From positions 62,001 to 126,000 of the forward strand of contig JACKOX010000002.1 in assembly GCA_024233975.1 (NCBI GenBank): 64,000 bases of DNA. Direction: 5' to 3'. The notes under the pieces were generated by a model, which saw only the letters and a program-made list of their open reading frames with translations, had not been told where the DNA came from and made no database searches. Source of the stretch: Rhodanobacteraceae bacterium (lineage in GTDB: Bacteria > Pseudomonadota > Gammaproteobacteria > Xanthomonadales > Xanthomonadaceae). Position numbers and translations under genes: made by a program. This document shows, one piece after another, positions 45,438-59,300 of the stretch; position 1 is the stretch's first letter, and each line of letters begins with the position of its first letter.

Positions 45438-47334
45438 GTGAGTCAAGCCGACAGCCAGCCAGCCGCCGACTTCAAACCCTACGTCTCGCCAGCCGAATCG
45501 CCGGCCGAATTCAGCATCAAGGCCATCGTCCTCGGCATCGTCTTCGGCATCCTGTTCGGTGCGGCCAATGCCTATCTCGGATTGCGTGCCGGCCTTACCG
45601 TCAGCACCTCGATCCCGGTGGCAGTGATGACCGTCGCCATGTTCCGCCTGCTGAAAGGTTTTGGTCGTAGCGGCACGATCCTCGAGGCCAATCTGGCCCA
45701 GACGACAGGCTCCGCTTCCAGCTCGCTGGCCTCGGGCGTGATCTTCACCCTGCCGGCGCTGTTCATGTGGGGTGTGCCGCCGCAGCTGCTGCAGATGGTG
45801 TTGCTGGCCCTGTGCGGTGGCCTGCTCGGCGTGATGTTCATGGTGCCGCTGCGCCAGTTCCTGATCGTCCGTGAACACGGTCGCCTACCGTATCCGGAAG
45901 GCACCGCCTGCGCGGAAGTGCTGAAGGCCAGCCAGGGCGGCGGCAGTCAGGCCAAGAACGTGTTCTACGGCATTGCCGCAGGCGCCGGTTTCAAGGCGCT
46001 GACGTCCTGGCTGCGCGCGATTCCGGGTGACGTCAGCCTGCCGGTTCCCTTCATCAAGAAGGCGGCGGTCGGCTTCGATCTGTCGGCGGCGCTGTTTGGT
46101 GTCGGTTACATCCTCGGCATCCGTGTCGCCACCATCATGGTCGGCGGCGGCCTGCTGGCGGCATTGGTGATCATCCCCGGCCTGCACTACTGGGGCGAGT
46201 CGCTGACCTCGCCGCTGTTCCCGGAAACCCAGATGCTGATCCGTGACATGAGCGCTGGCCAGCTGTGGAACCGCTACGTGCGCTACATCGGCGCGGGCGC
46301 GGTGGCCGCGGCTGGCATCATGACGCTGATCCGCTCGATCCCGATGATGCTGGAGAGTTTCAAGGTGGGTCTCGGCCAGTTCCGCAGGCTCGATGCGTCA
46401 TCGGGCGCGGAAGACTCGCCGCCGCAGAACCGATCGCCCGGCCGTTGCCGATCCTGCTGGCCAGGCTGATCATCGTCATAAAATGATGGCGAGGCAGTGC
46501 CGCAGGTGTTCCCCGGTGGGCCTCGACGACTTCACGCATCGCGCGGTGGCTGCGGTCTGCGTGGTGCTGATACGCCAGCCTTCTTCGTTACCGTGGCCGC
46601 GCATCGTCGGCCTGGTCAGCGTCACCCTCGAACAACACTCCAGCGCCGACTGTTGCCGCGCCTGCCAGCGGCGACGTCTTCCTGGCACTGGGCTGGAACG
46701 ACATCTGTGGGCCACGGCCTTGATGGTCAGCACCGTCATCGCGATTGCTGCCTCGATTTCGGCGCACCTCGGGACCTCGATCCTTCTGCTCGGCGCTACC
46801 CGCGCTCGCAGCAGATCAGCCGAATCTCAGTGCGCGCTGACCTCGGCCACCTTCGTCTGTCTGTCAATTGCTGCTACTGGCCGACGCTGGATTCAGCACC
46901 GGGGGAGCTGCCGGCTGCCGCAGGCACGCTGATAAGCTGGTGATCGGCGTCATCGACAGTCCTCGCACCGTGGACGCGCTGGTCGGCGTTGGTATCATCG
47001 CCTCTGTTGCGGCCGTCGCTGCCGTTCGCTGTTGGTGTGTACCTGCCGGTGTCGACGGTGACGCCAATCTTCCTCGGCGGCCTGCTGCACTGGTGGCTGA
47101 CCAGATCATGACCAGGCCGCAGGACGCCCGCACCAGCGCAGCGTGCTGCTGGGTTCCAGCTACGTCAGTGGCAGGAAGCCTGCCAGCGTGGGCATTGCCG
47201 TTCAGCGTTCATCTACTGGCGCCAGCCTGCCAGCGTGGCACCGGCAGGCATCGATGCTGGTGTCGAACTGGTGGGGCACTGCCACTTCGCCGCGCTGGCG
47301 TTCCTGGTTCGTGCACCGCGTCCAGCTGGATTGA
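45438..47334 (+). pseudogene. OPT-family oligopeptide transporter, broken after about 46390
   Basis: The first 315 residues read cleanly: SPAEFSIKAIVLGIVFGILFGAANAYLGLRAGLTVSTSIPVAV, GRSGTILEANLAQTTGSASSSLASGVIFTLPALFMWG, REHGRLPYPEGTACAEVLKA, as in OPT transporters. From about 46390 the frame fails, but fragments of the remaining OPT sequence continue in mixed frames: FFVTVAA..RIVGLVSVT near 46580, LLGAT and ISRISVRADLGHL-type text near 46790-46860, FAVGVYLPVSTVTPIFLGGLLHWW near 47035-47095, and WFVHRVQLD with a stop at 47332-47334. The overall span (about 630 codons) equals a normal OPT gene, so nothing large is missing; only small indels have accumulated. I think it is an intact gene read badly. 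Confidence 0.75.
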
Positions 47335-50300
47335 CGGGGTTGGACGATGAAATTCCTGCAGCATGATCCGCGTCGATCTGGACGCGACCTGGATTTTCTG
47401 CGATGGTCTGGGTCTGGTCGAGAAGCGTCGTCGCGACGTGCCGCAGGAAGTTCACGCTGGTGTTCCGCCGCGGACAATCCCGAAGCCGGATCGGCTCCAC
47501 GCTGGCTGGGGTAGCGACAGACTGCAGGTCGGCGCGAAACTTCAGCCATCGGCCTTTTGCCGTGTGGATGGCATCACGCCCATCTGCAGAAATGAGTCAC
47601 CATCAACCTGCCGCCACGCGGTGAGTCACGCAGCCTTCGATGCGCTTTCCTTGACCAGTTTCCATCAGGCTGCTGCAGGAAGGGCGACGCCCTGCCGCCG
47701 CAGGAGCCGTGGCAAATTGTCGATGCCGAACACCGGCGAAGATGGTGAACCAGCGCGGCGAGAAAGGCGGTCAGTGGCGCCTGACGCGCCCAGCCAGGCG
47801 GCCATGAGCCAGGGCAGCCAGGACCGACTATATTGCCCCTCAATGCCACGCTGCCGCACGGTTCTATAGGCCGGAACTGCAAAGGATCTCTCCAATCGAA
47901 GATCGTTGCCGCGCTGACCCTGTTGCTGACGCCGGACGAAAGAATCCACTGGAATGGTCGCGTGACGGCCGCCACAACGTCTGGGGCTGGGCGGTGCCCC
48001 GTCGCGTCCGGCAGGCGGGCGAACTGCGCAAGCTGGGCCTGGTCAGTCAGAGACGGGTGTCTGGCTATCGGCGGTGGAAGGCTGGGCGCTGGGTTCAGGC
48101 TGGAAGTAGCGTCACCTCCATCGACAACAAACCTGCCGGGCAGAGGCTGGCTGGATCCACATCACCCTTGGAACAGCCGCTTCGATCCGGAAGTGAATCT
48201 GCATTTTCAGCTGTTGTCCACTTGTTTCACCGCCGTGCTGGTGCTGCGAACGCTGGAGGCCCGCGCCAGCGCCTCGGCGCAATGACAGACAGAACCTGAA
48301 GCGGGTGATGCTCTCTCAGCAGCGCGGGATCGAGGTGCTGCGGGGGTGTCATCCAGCGGCTACGAAACCGCGAGATCGCGGAAAAGCAGCATCAGGCCGG
48401 CGCGGTGAAGCATCTGGAGAACATCTACGCGAAGCTGGGCGTCAGTGGCCGCGCCGGCATCTTTCAGAACGTACTTTCACCGGGCGAAGCGCCCTGACTT
48501 CTTTGGTGTGCCGACGGCATTTGTCCCCTATCGGAGATATTGGGCCAGCAATAAAGCGTTAAGCGACCAGCAGATTCCGCACGGGGCAGTCCGCCGTTTG
48601 CTCGCCGATGCTCTTTCGCATCAGGCGGCGGATGACAGCGGGACGACTGTCGATCTGTTGGGGACCGTGGGGGGTGTCGTGCGCAGAGACTTGAGTTGAT
48701 CTGGTGATCAAGGCGGCCTGCTGCTTTGGCCATTGTTGAAAGCCGTGCGTATCCGTCGTCGTGGGGCGGACGATTCCCTCCACGCGTCTTTCTTCCTGCA
48801 GACCTCCCAGGCCGCCGATTCCATCGGCGGTCGCATTTCAACTGCTGACCGCCAGCTCCCGAACAGGAACGCGTCATTAAAAGCCATCGCAGGAAATGCA
48901 CCCGTTCGACCCGCTCGTTCAGGGGCGCCACTTTCCTGATGCTGCTTTCGGCTGGAGCCCTCAGCGCCAGCGCCGATAGACCTGCAGCCAGCATGGACTG
49001 GCGACACCACCACCCAGGTTGCACCAACGCTTCACGCGCCGACTGTTCCGGGCGGTTACTGACCGTTCAGAACGCAGGGAGCGACGGCGGACACGCTGCC
49101 AAACTCGATTTGAGCCATCGGCCGGGTCGCTGACTGGACCACACCGCCTCCGGGACAGGCAGCGGATTGCCCACCGCAGCCAGTGGAAGCAGGGCCAGCA
49201 ACCTCGCCGAGACAGGGCTCACCATTGATGATTGGCGCGAGCCACCAGCTGACCGCTTCTTCGCCCGCAAACCTGGCCGCCGCTGACAGCGGCTATGATT
49301 ACCGATGGGTGGCAGCACGGCGACCGACGTGGACAACCTGACGCTATCGCTGCGCGTCGTGGCCGGTGGACGCGCAAACGCGCCCATCACCCTACGCCGG
49401 AGTGGCGAAGTGGCGCCCACAGCATCGTGGCCCGTGGCACCGGCCGTCCGATGTCGCCAATTGTCGCTCTCTGGTCGAGTCGGCGCCAGCCGGCGCGCGC
49501 AGCATCAGCACCTGGACCTGCAGCGGCGGCGGCTGTCGGCCAATGGCAGCAGCAACCTGAACCTGACCGGGATCGACAACACGGCCGGTGGCAGCCAGGC
49601 CTACCATCAGCGTGAACTATGCGGCGGTGCAGCGCCGATCAAATCCTCCACTCGGCATCGATCCGCCGTGGCAGCGGCAACGATTCACGACCAGCACGCG
49701 GTGACAACGTCAACCTGGATCGCGCGACGCGCGCACGGATTTCAGCACCGTGTTCTCGCCAGCTACAGCGCGTGCCCAATCCCCTACATCCAGCTCCGGC
49801 GAATGCGCTGACTGCTGACGGTAACCGGTCCCAGTGACGCACAGGCGGCACGGCTTGCGCTTGTCGCTGACCAGGGGTAGCGTCGACCTCCGCCTGAATT
49901 TTACCGAATCGGCAGCCTGCTCGCCGTCAGTGGCAACAGCGACGTCAGCACAGCTATCACTGGCCATCTGGCAGCGTGGATATCGAACTGTCGCTTGAGC
50001 TTCTAACGCCAATGCAGCAACGCCAGTCGCCTTCAGTCCGACGCGCGCTCGCCAGCACCGACGACGATACCGCCGACAACGCCGACCAACGCCTGCAGCA
50101 TGCGAAGTGCGCCGACTACTGGCGTGTCGTTCAGCCAGCATCCAGTAGTTCGACGGCGCCCACGAGACCCTATGTTCCAGCACCAGCAACGACGCGCTGG
50201 ATGTGGTGGTGAAACGAAATGCAGTCCCAGCGACGGCGGCAGCGCGGACCTGACGCATCCGCTGCAAACCAGTTGTTGCTGGCGACTGGATTTCGCTGGC

Positions 50301-53300
50301 TGTGGAACACCAGCGGCACCGTATTCTGGATCCACGGTAACGGTGACAATTTCCCATTGCCGCGAGCGGACAAAGGCCTGCAGTTCACCAATCTCGCCTT
50401 CGACAGTGCGGCGGTGCTGGAAATTGATCGAGGTCGCGGCGGGTCAAATCGCCGCAGGCGCCGCAGAGCATTGACGACTCGGCGGGCAATGCACCGGGTC
50501 GAACTACTGGCGATGATCGGCAGGCGGACATCAGGCTGACTGAAACTGCTATCAGGCCGGGACCGCGACCACACCGGGTGGGCGCGCGCCTTCGGTATCG
50601 TCGTCACCAATCTGGACCCAAGTGACGTCGGTCGTGGCGGCAGCGAAGCTGGCGTGACGATCAACGACCACCGCTGGATCCGCGCCTGAGCGACACCCCT
50701 CCTTCTGGCGGAATCAATACTGCGTGCTGGGAGTTCCTGCCAGCGGACAGCCTGGCACGATCGAAGGCTGCGTCGGTGAAACCACCAGCGGCACCGGGCA
50801 GGACCTGTCAGCGTCCGGCGATGATTCCAACCGGTGCATCGCGCGTGCTTCGCGTCCACGCGTTGCTTCGGCGTTGGCCGCAGCGATGGCGACGTCGTGA
50901 CCTTCGCCACCGCCACGGCGGCACCCAGCTATGCTGCAGCCGCCAGGAACCCCGGACACCGGCAGCGCCTCGGTGACGGTGCGCGTGCAAACAATCTCCG
51001 GTGGCGATTACGGACGCCGCGACCCACGGCAGTTCCGGGTGGGGCACCGTTATGCGGTCACCGTGCGCAACGATGGCTTCGTGCACGTCAACGCGGTGTC
51101 GCTCGACGCGGCATTGCCGGTCTATTCGAACGGTGTGGTGGATGCAGGTTTCGTCGGCGGCAGCATCCAATGGCAATGCACGGCCTTCATTGGTGCGTGC
51201 TGCAACATAATACCAGCAACTGTAATCAGCACCCGGCCGCCCCAGTCACCAACATGACCAGCCGCCAGTCGTATGCCCGCGGCGTCTGTCATGTTCACCT
51301 GTGGACGGATTGTTTTCAGTCGCGCCAGCAGCCTTTCCAGTGACGCGATCACCATTCCACGAACTGGCGTCTCCGATGCCAACCGGCTGACAACCATTTC
51401 ACTCGATGGCGACCTGCGCTGGTGCCGGAAGCCGATCTGCTACTCGACAAGCGATTGGTCAGCATCAGGCCGGTCGACGGGCGGCTCTACCTGCATCTGG
51501 TCTGTTCGGTGGATGTCGAAATCGTGGTGAGCCGCGCGACGCTGCTGCCCTTTCCGACCCGCTGAGCGGCAGCCAGCTGGACAATCGCCAGCGCCAGCTG
51601 GTACAGCGTGCCCACGTAGCATCCGGTGCAGTCGACTGCAGCGGCATAGCCCGGCAGGCACTTTCCGGCACCACCTTCGACCTCGTGCTCAGCAAACAGC
51701 GTTTCCTGAATTCGAGGTCGAAGAAAGAACACACCACAAGTGTCAAGCGGAGCAGGAATCGCAACGAGGTGTCGCGCTGGACTGGGGCGCGGTGGCGAAA
51801 AGTGGCACCGTCATTTCCAGCTTATCGGCGAGGCGAATCTCCGGTCCTGTACCGACAGCCGGAGCCACCGCGGTTCGGTACCGAAAACGAATACCGCGTC
51901 ATCGTGGCCAACCATAGCCTGGCGATGTCTTCGATAACGCGTCGCCGACCTGTTCCATATTTCGGAAGACACGTCAGCTGGACCTGCAGCGCGATCACGC
52001 CGATTCAGGTGGCCGACCCTGAGCTCGGCGACCGGGCAGGTGGGAAGCGCCGGCGCCGCGTAACCAACGATGGCCGCCATGTCTATCGGCTGGTCTCGGT
52101 AAGCGGTGCTCCCGACCCTGCTAACAGCTACCCGCAGCAACGTGCCGGGCCTGCATTTTCGGCGACTGACCGAAGACTGGAATGAAACCAATGGCGCGTC
52201 AACGATCCGGGTGATTTCGGGAACCACTGTCACCGGCATGGAAGCGCCCATCGGTATCGCGCTGGGCGCAACAACGCACGCATCATGTCCTCAACGACAC
52301 CAGAAGTGGTTCGCCGGCCACCAACTGGTGATATTCCAGCCGCATCTGTGATCCGGCAAGTTCCTTTACCTTAAGCGTGCCGGTGGAACGATGCTGAATC
52401 CGCGACAGGTCGCGGTCGGCGACAGCAGCACTTTACGTCAGCACCGACGACGGCATCACGTATTCACGCTGGATCCGAGCAGCTGACCTGCCGGGCAGGG
52501 ATGGACTGAAATTGAATCGAGCGACGCCGTGCGCATGGCGTTCTGCGACGCAAGCTATATTCGTGGCGACGACGGCGGTCCACAGCTGCTGTACCGTCTG
52601 GGACAGGGCGGTACTCGTCCTGCAAGCCGGATCGCCGAACTCGATACGCTGAGCAGTGATCAGCGGCATCATCCGACCTGCGACTCGCGGTCGGAGGCGC
52701 GCAGCTGTACGCCATGGGCAGCGACCAGGAAGCGCTGCGGTAGTCGACTACACGGTCGATGAAAGCAGCGCGGCAATATCACATACAACCACGTCGTAGC
52801 CAGTAGCCGAGATCAGCAGCAGCCTGCCAGCCAACAGCAGCGCAGCAACGGATGGCAGTCTCACCGGATGGCGGCACCTGCTGGTGAGCGTTGCGCCAGC
52901 AATCAGCTGCTGCAGCTGCGCCGCGCGACACCGTGAACGGCGCGCGCTGACCGAACGCTGGCGCGCGCAGCCTCATGGCTGATCCGGTGACGGATTCGCT
53001 TCGGTGCCGATGGCGCCACGTGCTGGTGGCGCTCGGTTTTTCAGCTCCGCCGGCATTGGAAGTGTTCGGTCGTCGCGCGCCGGATCCCCGCTTCGCGCTG
53101 GTCGAGGTGATGGATCGGCAGGGGTGACGCCAGGCCAGTCAGGGCATCATCACCCCGGCCGATATCGCCACCGATCGGATGGCATCTATGCCGTCAGCCT
53201 GGGCGGCGATCGGCACGCTGGCGGTGTTCTCGCGGCATGACGTGCTTGGCCAGACCCCGGATTCGGCAGGTCAGCATCTGCAATACGTGACGGCCTACTG

Positions 53301-56300
53301 ACGGTGTCGGTGGCGTGCACGCAGGGATGGGTTCGCCGCAGCATATCGTCCAGCGAACGGCGCGAATGTCTACGTCACCAGTGCCGACGACGACAGCCTC
53401 GCGGTGTTCTCGCGTGACGCCAACACAGGCCTGCTGACCTTCCAGCAGGTGTTCCGCGATGGCCAGGGCGGCGTGACCGCGCTGCTGGGCGCCACCGGCA
53501 TGGCCATGGATGCGGTTCCCTCGCATCTGTATGTCGCCACTAAAGGTGAGCAGGCGTTGCCATCTTCCAACAATGCGGGAACCCTGAGTTTCGTTGGCGA
53601 GGCGCGTGCCGGTGTTGCCGGCGTGCTGGGCCTGGAACGCATCCACGACCTGACCGTCACCACCGACGGCAGAAACATTACTCGGCGTCAGCCGCGGGGC
53701 AATGCAGGCAGGGGCAGGCGGTGGTGTTTGTCCGTGACCTTGGTGCGCGATCGAACCTGAAGCCCGTCTGCAGTTCCTGCGAGTCGGTGCTGATCGGCAT
53801 GGCTGCCGACCGCGATCAGCCTGTCGCGTGGCAACAACCGGGTGACGACGGGCACGTCTACATCCGGTGCCGAGGGCATACGGATCGTGGTGTTGGTCGC
53901 AACCAGATCAGGCGGCGCCGACACGGCAAGCTGCTGCGCCGCGCTGATTACCTGAACCGATACCGTTGGCATCACCAGCATGCGTGGGCCGAAGGACATC
54001 AAGATCCCGGTCGCGACGGGCGCAAGGTCTATGTGGCGGCCTGCTCCAGCTCAACATTAGCACGGTGTTCACGACATGACGCCAACCGTTTCCAGCGCCA
54101 ACGCTTTGGTGCGCGCTGAGCCTGGGTAAACCAGCGCGAAACCTGGAAACGTCGATAGCATCAGCAGCGACCTTATGCGCTTCGCGGTGAGCCGGTGTCC
54201 TCCGCCGTTTACGCGGCAGCTTTCTCCCGATGCGGCGATCGCCAACTTCCAGGTCAGCGGTTCGAAGCTGCAGCGCCAGCAGCAGTGGCGATATCGATGA
54301 CCTGGTCAACATCGCCAACAACGGCGTGCTCGAATACCGCGCCAGCACCCGCATTCGCGCGGACGCCATGGGCGATGTGACCACCACGGCCAGCGTCGAA
54401 CTACCGGATCGTTTCTCCGACGATGATGAGCAGCAACGCGCAGACCAAAGCGTCCTGCGCTGATGCCGAGGGTGACCTGTCGATCACCAAGTCCAACAAC
54501 CAGGTATCCGTGGTTGGCGGCGAAACCGTGCAGTACGAGGTGGTGGTCCGCAATGCCGGCCCCAGCAACCTGGGCGATCCGACCAACAGTCGGTCACCGT
54601 CGAAGCCTGCTCGACAGCATGTCCAGGCTAAATCAGCGGCACCGCGACCTGGACCACTGCGGTATGGCGCTCAGTTCGCTCTGACGTCGACCTTGCCTTC
54701 ATTGCCGATCAGACATTTCCGGACTGGCCAGCCGGTGTGGCACAGCCTGCTGTCGTCCTCAGGCGATGGCAGGCCAACTACCTGGTCGTCGCCGGCGTGA
54801 TGGATGATGCTGTCACCGTTCGCGATCGATCCGGGCACCAGCGCGCTGGCCGGAACTGACGCTCACTACGGGGTGACAGCGTTGACCTGGCGGCTGGCGC
54901 GCAGCCGTACTGGGTGGCCTGTGAAGAGCAGCGCTTGCCACTGCATGTAGCCTTTAAGAGACCCGGTAATTCCTGCCATCACGCCAGTCCGCACCGATGC
55001 AATCACCATGCGCCGTCGATGACGGTGGCGGCTTGCTGGCGCTGAAGCTAGTCGAGGTGCAGACCGGTGTTATCCTGAACCAGGCGCAGCACTCCTGCTG
55101 AGCCCGGCGTGAGCGAACCCTATCTCTATGTCGCGGCCGCCAGTGCCGATGACATCGTGGTCTACCAGGCAGCACGGTGACGCGGTGGGTGGCAACCTGT
55201 CCTGGTCAGACCAGAAATAATGGTATCCTGACTGACCGCAAATGGCGGCATCGTTACCAGTCTAAGACAATGTCGATACCTATTACCGCCGGAAGTCCGG
55301 ATGGTGCGCAACTGTACGCTGTCAGCCAGCTCCAGCAGCATCAGCGCCGCTTCATTTATCAATACGGCGGATGGTCACTTTCAGCTACCAGTCTGCAGAA
55401 CGCGCCGCCAGTTTCCGGCGGCTGGCCATAGATAGCGCTGCCGCGCTTTGTTTCGATGCGCTCGGGGAATTCCACCATGTCGCAGCCTGATCCAGCCGCA
55501 TCCTCGATACCGGGCGCAGGCTCTGCCGCGAGCAGCAACTGGCCGGCTGTTCTGTCAATGTCACCGGGTGTGGGGTTCTCGCAGGGCCTGCTGCCAGGTC
55601 CGCGTCCGGGTCGAACTCGATGGCGATGGCGACCACCTGTACATCACCACCAGGCCGGCGATGCGCTGTCGTATTTTCACGCGTGATCCAGTCGGCAATT
55701 GCGCTCAGCTATCTCGACCCGCGCTCAACAGCAGTGGCGTGGTGGTCAGGCTGGCAGCGGGTGCCAGCGGATTCCGCCATTGACGACATGCATGGCCAGG
55801 TCTACTGGCCGACCGGCAGCCACGATGGCGCGGTGGCGCCCGTTCCATCGCCAGTGCGATTCCTACTGCCTACCCGCCAGGCAGGCCAGTTCCGATCAGC
55901 CTGCGGTCCCGGTGCATCGCCACCGACGGTTGGTGACCTTCCTGATCCCAACGTGCAGGTGAGTCCAGGTGGCGGCACCGCTCACCACTTACGGCCACCG
56001 TGGATTCGGGTTTCAACGCTTTACCACGGGCAACAACAGCGCCGAGGATATGCGATCCGGGTAGCCAGTCCGATCTGTCGTCCACCAAAGGCGACGGGCT
56101 GGCAGAGCGCAGCGGCCTTGCCGGCGCTGGCACTGGCGGCGGATCGTCTAACCTCGTATTGGCAGGCGCCACGGACAATGCCATCGGCATGCTGCCGCAT
56201 CATTGATCCCAATAACCGGCATTGTCCAGGGACTGCGGCATTGCTGCGCAACGGCGACAACGGCGCCTGGGCCTGGCGGCGGTCAACGACGTCGTCATCG

Positions 56301-59300
56301 GCAGCCAGCAGCGGTGGCCAACACATCTACGCGATGAGTCCGGAACAGAACAGCATCGTGTTCTGATCGCGCCGCAGCAGGATGTCGCCTATATGTCGAA
56401 TCCGAGCAGAACAGCGCGTGCTGGGTGTTCCAGCCTGAGCGGCGCGCGTGCATGACGGTGAGCAACGACGGCAGCCAGTCTGCGTGCTGGGTGGTTTTCA
56501 ACGCCATCGCCATTGTTCTCACCGCCTGCTTTCGACAGCCTGTCAGCGGACTTCGGCAAGCTCGACTACCAGCGAAGATGTTGCTGGAACCCCAGCGTTT
56601 CCGGCGTCGAAGTGGCAGCCGTTGCGCCCATCGCCGTGGCGGTGGCTCCCGGATGGGCGCCACGTCGTGCTTAGCGCCAGGTCCGTAACATCGCAGTGCT
56701 TCAGCGCAACGAACCCGGGCGGCGCCAGCTACAACCAGCCAGGCTTCCTGTACAGCTACGCCGATGGCGGCGCCGTCAGCGGCATGGAGGGCGTCCGTTC
56801 GCTGCTGCTGATAGCCGACGACCAGAATCTTTACGCGTGCTGGCCACGCCGGCATGCGGTCGCATCTTCACTTCGAGCGCCGACGGCAGCCGGAGCTACC
56901 TCGACCAGGTCGTCGACGGACAGGACAGCGTCTTGGGCTGCTCCGGGTGCAAGCCGTCTGCGCACGACCGCGGATGCTTCTTTACAGATCCCGTAAGCCT
57001 CGACGCTGGATTCAGCCATCGTCCCGCTTCGGCGGTAAGGCATGGATGGTTCGCTGACATTCGGCAGACGTCAGGCCAATGGCTGATCAGCGCCGCTCGC
57101 ACTGGTAACCAGGTACTCGGCATGGCGGCGTCAGCGACGTGGCGTAGCCCACGACAGCCAGCGCGCGTCTACTCGGTGTCGGCTGGCGACGACGCGCTGC
57201 AGACCAGCGCCAGCCAGGCCTCCGCGGATGGGCGCGCTGGATTGCTCTTCAGCATGTTCGACGGACTCAGCGGCATCGCGCCTGGCGGCTGATGACCTAC
57301 CGGATCAGGTTCCTGTGCTGACAGTTAGTGACGCCCCGTGGTCAGGTGATCGACAACCAGATTACCCTTCGGTTGACATCGTGGACCTATTCTGACCTCG
57401 GGTTCCGCTGCCTGCCAAAGCCTCCGGTAACGGCAACCTGGACGGTGGTGGTCGACCTGCCGGTTGGCAGCAGTGTGTGCTGTTACCTGGCCAGCGGCGT
57501 GATCTGGCGAGAACGCCGGCAGCCACCTAGTCAACACGGCAGCGGTCAGCGCGATTTGATGGACGCGATCGACCCGATGGGACCGACAACCGCGCCACCG
57601 ATGGCGACACCGTTACATGCGCCGGCAACCGACTCGTGGTGACGGTGGATGATGACGGGCGAACAGAGCTGTGCGGAATTGGCGTGGCCTCACAGTCCAT
57701 GTCGAGGTGTCCCCGGTCCACCTCGTAATACCGGCGGCGATTTGGTTACGGGACACGCTGCCGGCAGCGCGTACGGCATCCTGGACCTGCCGACAACACG
57801 CCGATTGCCGGCGCACGCTGGACATGCCAGTGCTGAAGTCCGATCCGCTGGATTGTCTACGCAGCCTCGCATCGCCGGAGCAGGGGCGCTGCCTACGCGA
57901 CCGGCACGGCGGCGGGCCGCCGACGACTGGTGCGTTACAGCCCGCGATCGTTGACCGGCACGCTTGATCCGAGCCAGCAGCAGGGTGGGGTGGCGTGATG
58001 GCGCTGATGGTGCATCGCAGCTGCTGCTCGGCAGCGACGAGCGTTCCTCATGTCACGCGGGCGGCCGACGCCATCGTCCTGTTCGAACGTGACGACGACA
58101 CCGACGGCGACTCCGCAGGTTCTGCGCGCTTCACCCGACGGCAGTTCGGCGTCAGCAGCATCAGCAGAATTGAACAGCCCTGGCCATCGCCGAGGCGTTG
58201 CCTATCTCTATGCAGGCGGCCTGGACATACCATAGCGATCTTCCAGGTCGAAATCCGCCGGCGAACGGCACTGAAGTGGCGTCGTCAGCCAGGCACTGAG
58301 CCGGTATCAACGGACTTAACAGCGTCACCGCAATCAGGCGACCTGACGGCAGCTATCTGTTCGCCGGCGCCGCGACAATGCATCATGGCGGCGTTCAGCA
58401 TGCAATGCTGCGGAATTTAGGCGCGCGCTGACCACCGTGCTGGAAGAACTTCCCGGTGATTTACCAGAAGTTTACGCCGATCAGGTGCGCTACCAGGTGA
58501 TCCGCAGTCGGTCGCCATCCGCTGACGGGCGATCGTGGTTTGTCAGCAGCGGCGGTCAGGTTTCCGCCTTCTGATCTGCACGAGGCCGGCAGCCATGACC
58601 TGTCGCTCGACTGGCGCGTGGGCGGTTTCAATGCGCCTGCAGATTTTTCTACGACACGGACCAGTCACGTCTTAGCGCACGTGGTGACGGCGGACGGCAT
58701 CTCGCTGCTCAGCCTGCAGACTGGCTTCGCCGCTGGCGTTGGCCGACTTCTGGCGTGGCCGACCATCCGGGCTGGCGAACCTTGCCGGCATGCTGATCTC
58801 GCCGAACAAGCGTCAGCTATGCGCTTAGCAACGACGTTGGCGCCATCAGTATCTGGCAGCGCGAGCGCAGTTCGCGTTGCCGCTGTCCCAACGAGGTTGC
58901 ACTGTGGACAGTCGACATCGCGCCGGGTGATTTTGATCATTTGTCACCGCTTCACCGAGGAGCCGTGTTTAACCAACGCGAATGGACATCTGGTCATGCA
59001 GTACACCGCTTCGCCACTTGCTCGGAGAAAAAGCTCAGCCTAGCCAACAACACAAACGACGATGATGATCTACTGCTGAATCAGCGCCGGATCTGTCCGC
59101 AACCAAGACCGACGGCAGCCTCAACGAAGTGGTGGCCGGTGAATCGCTGAGCTACGGATCACCTTCGCCAGAAGCTGCCGGCGTGTCGGATGCCGCTGGT
59201 TGCTGTTCAGCGACCGGCACCACGATCTGCTCCGGTGGAGACGGCCGGCCGCGGGGTGGACAGCGGTTCCTGGACCTGCAGCGCCAGCGCCGCTGGCTGG

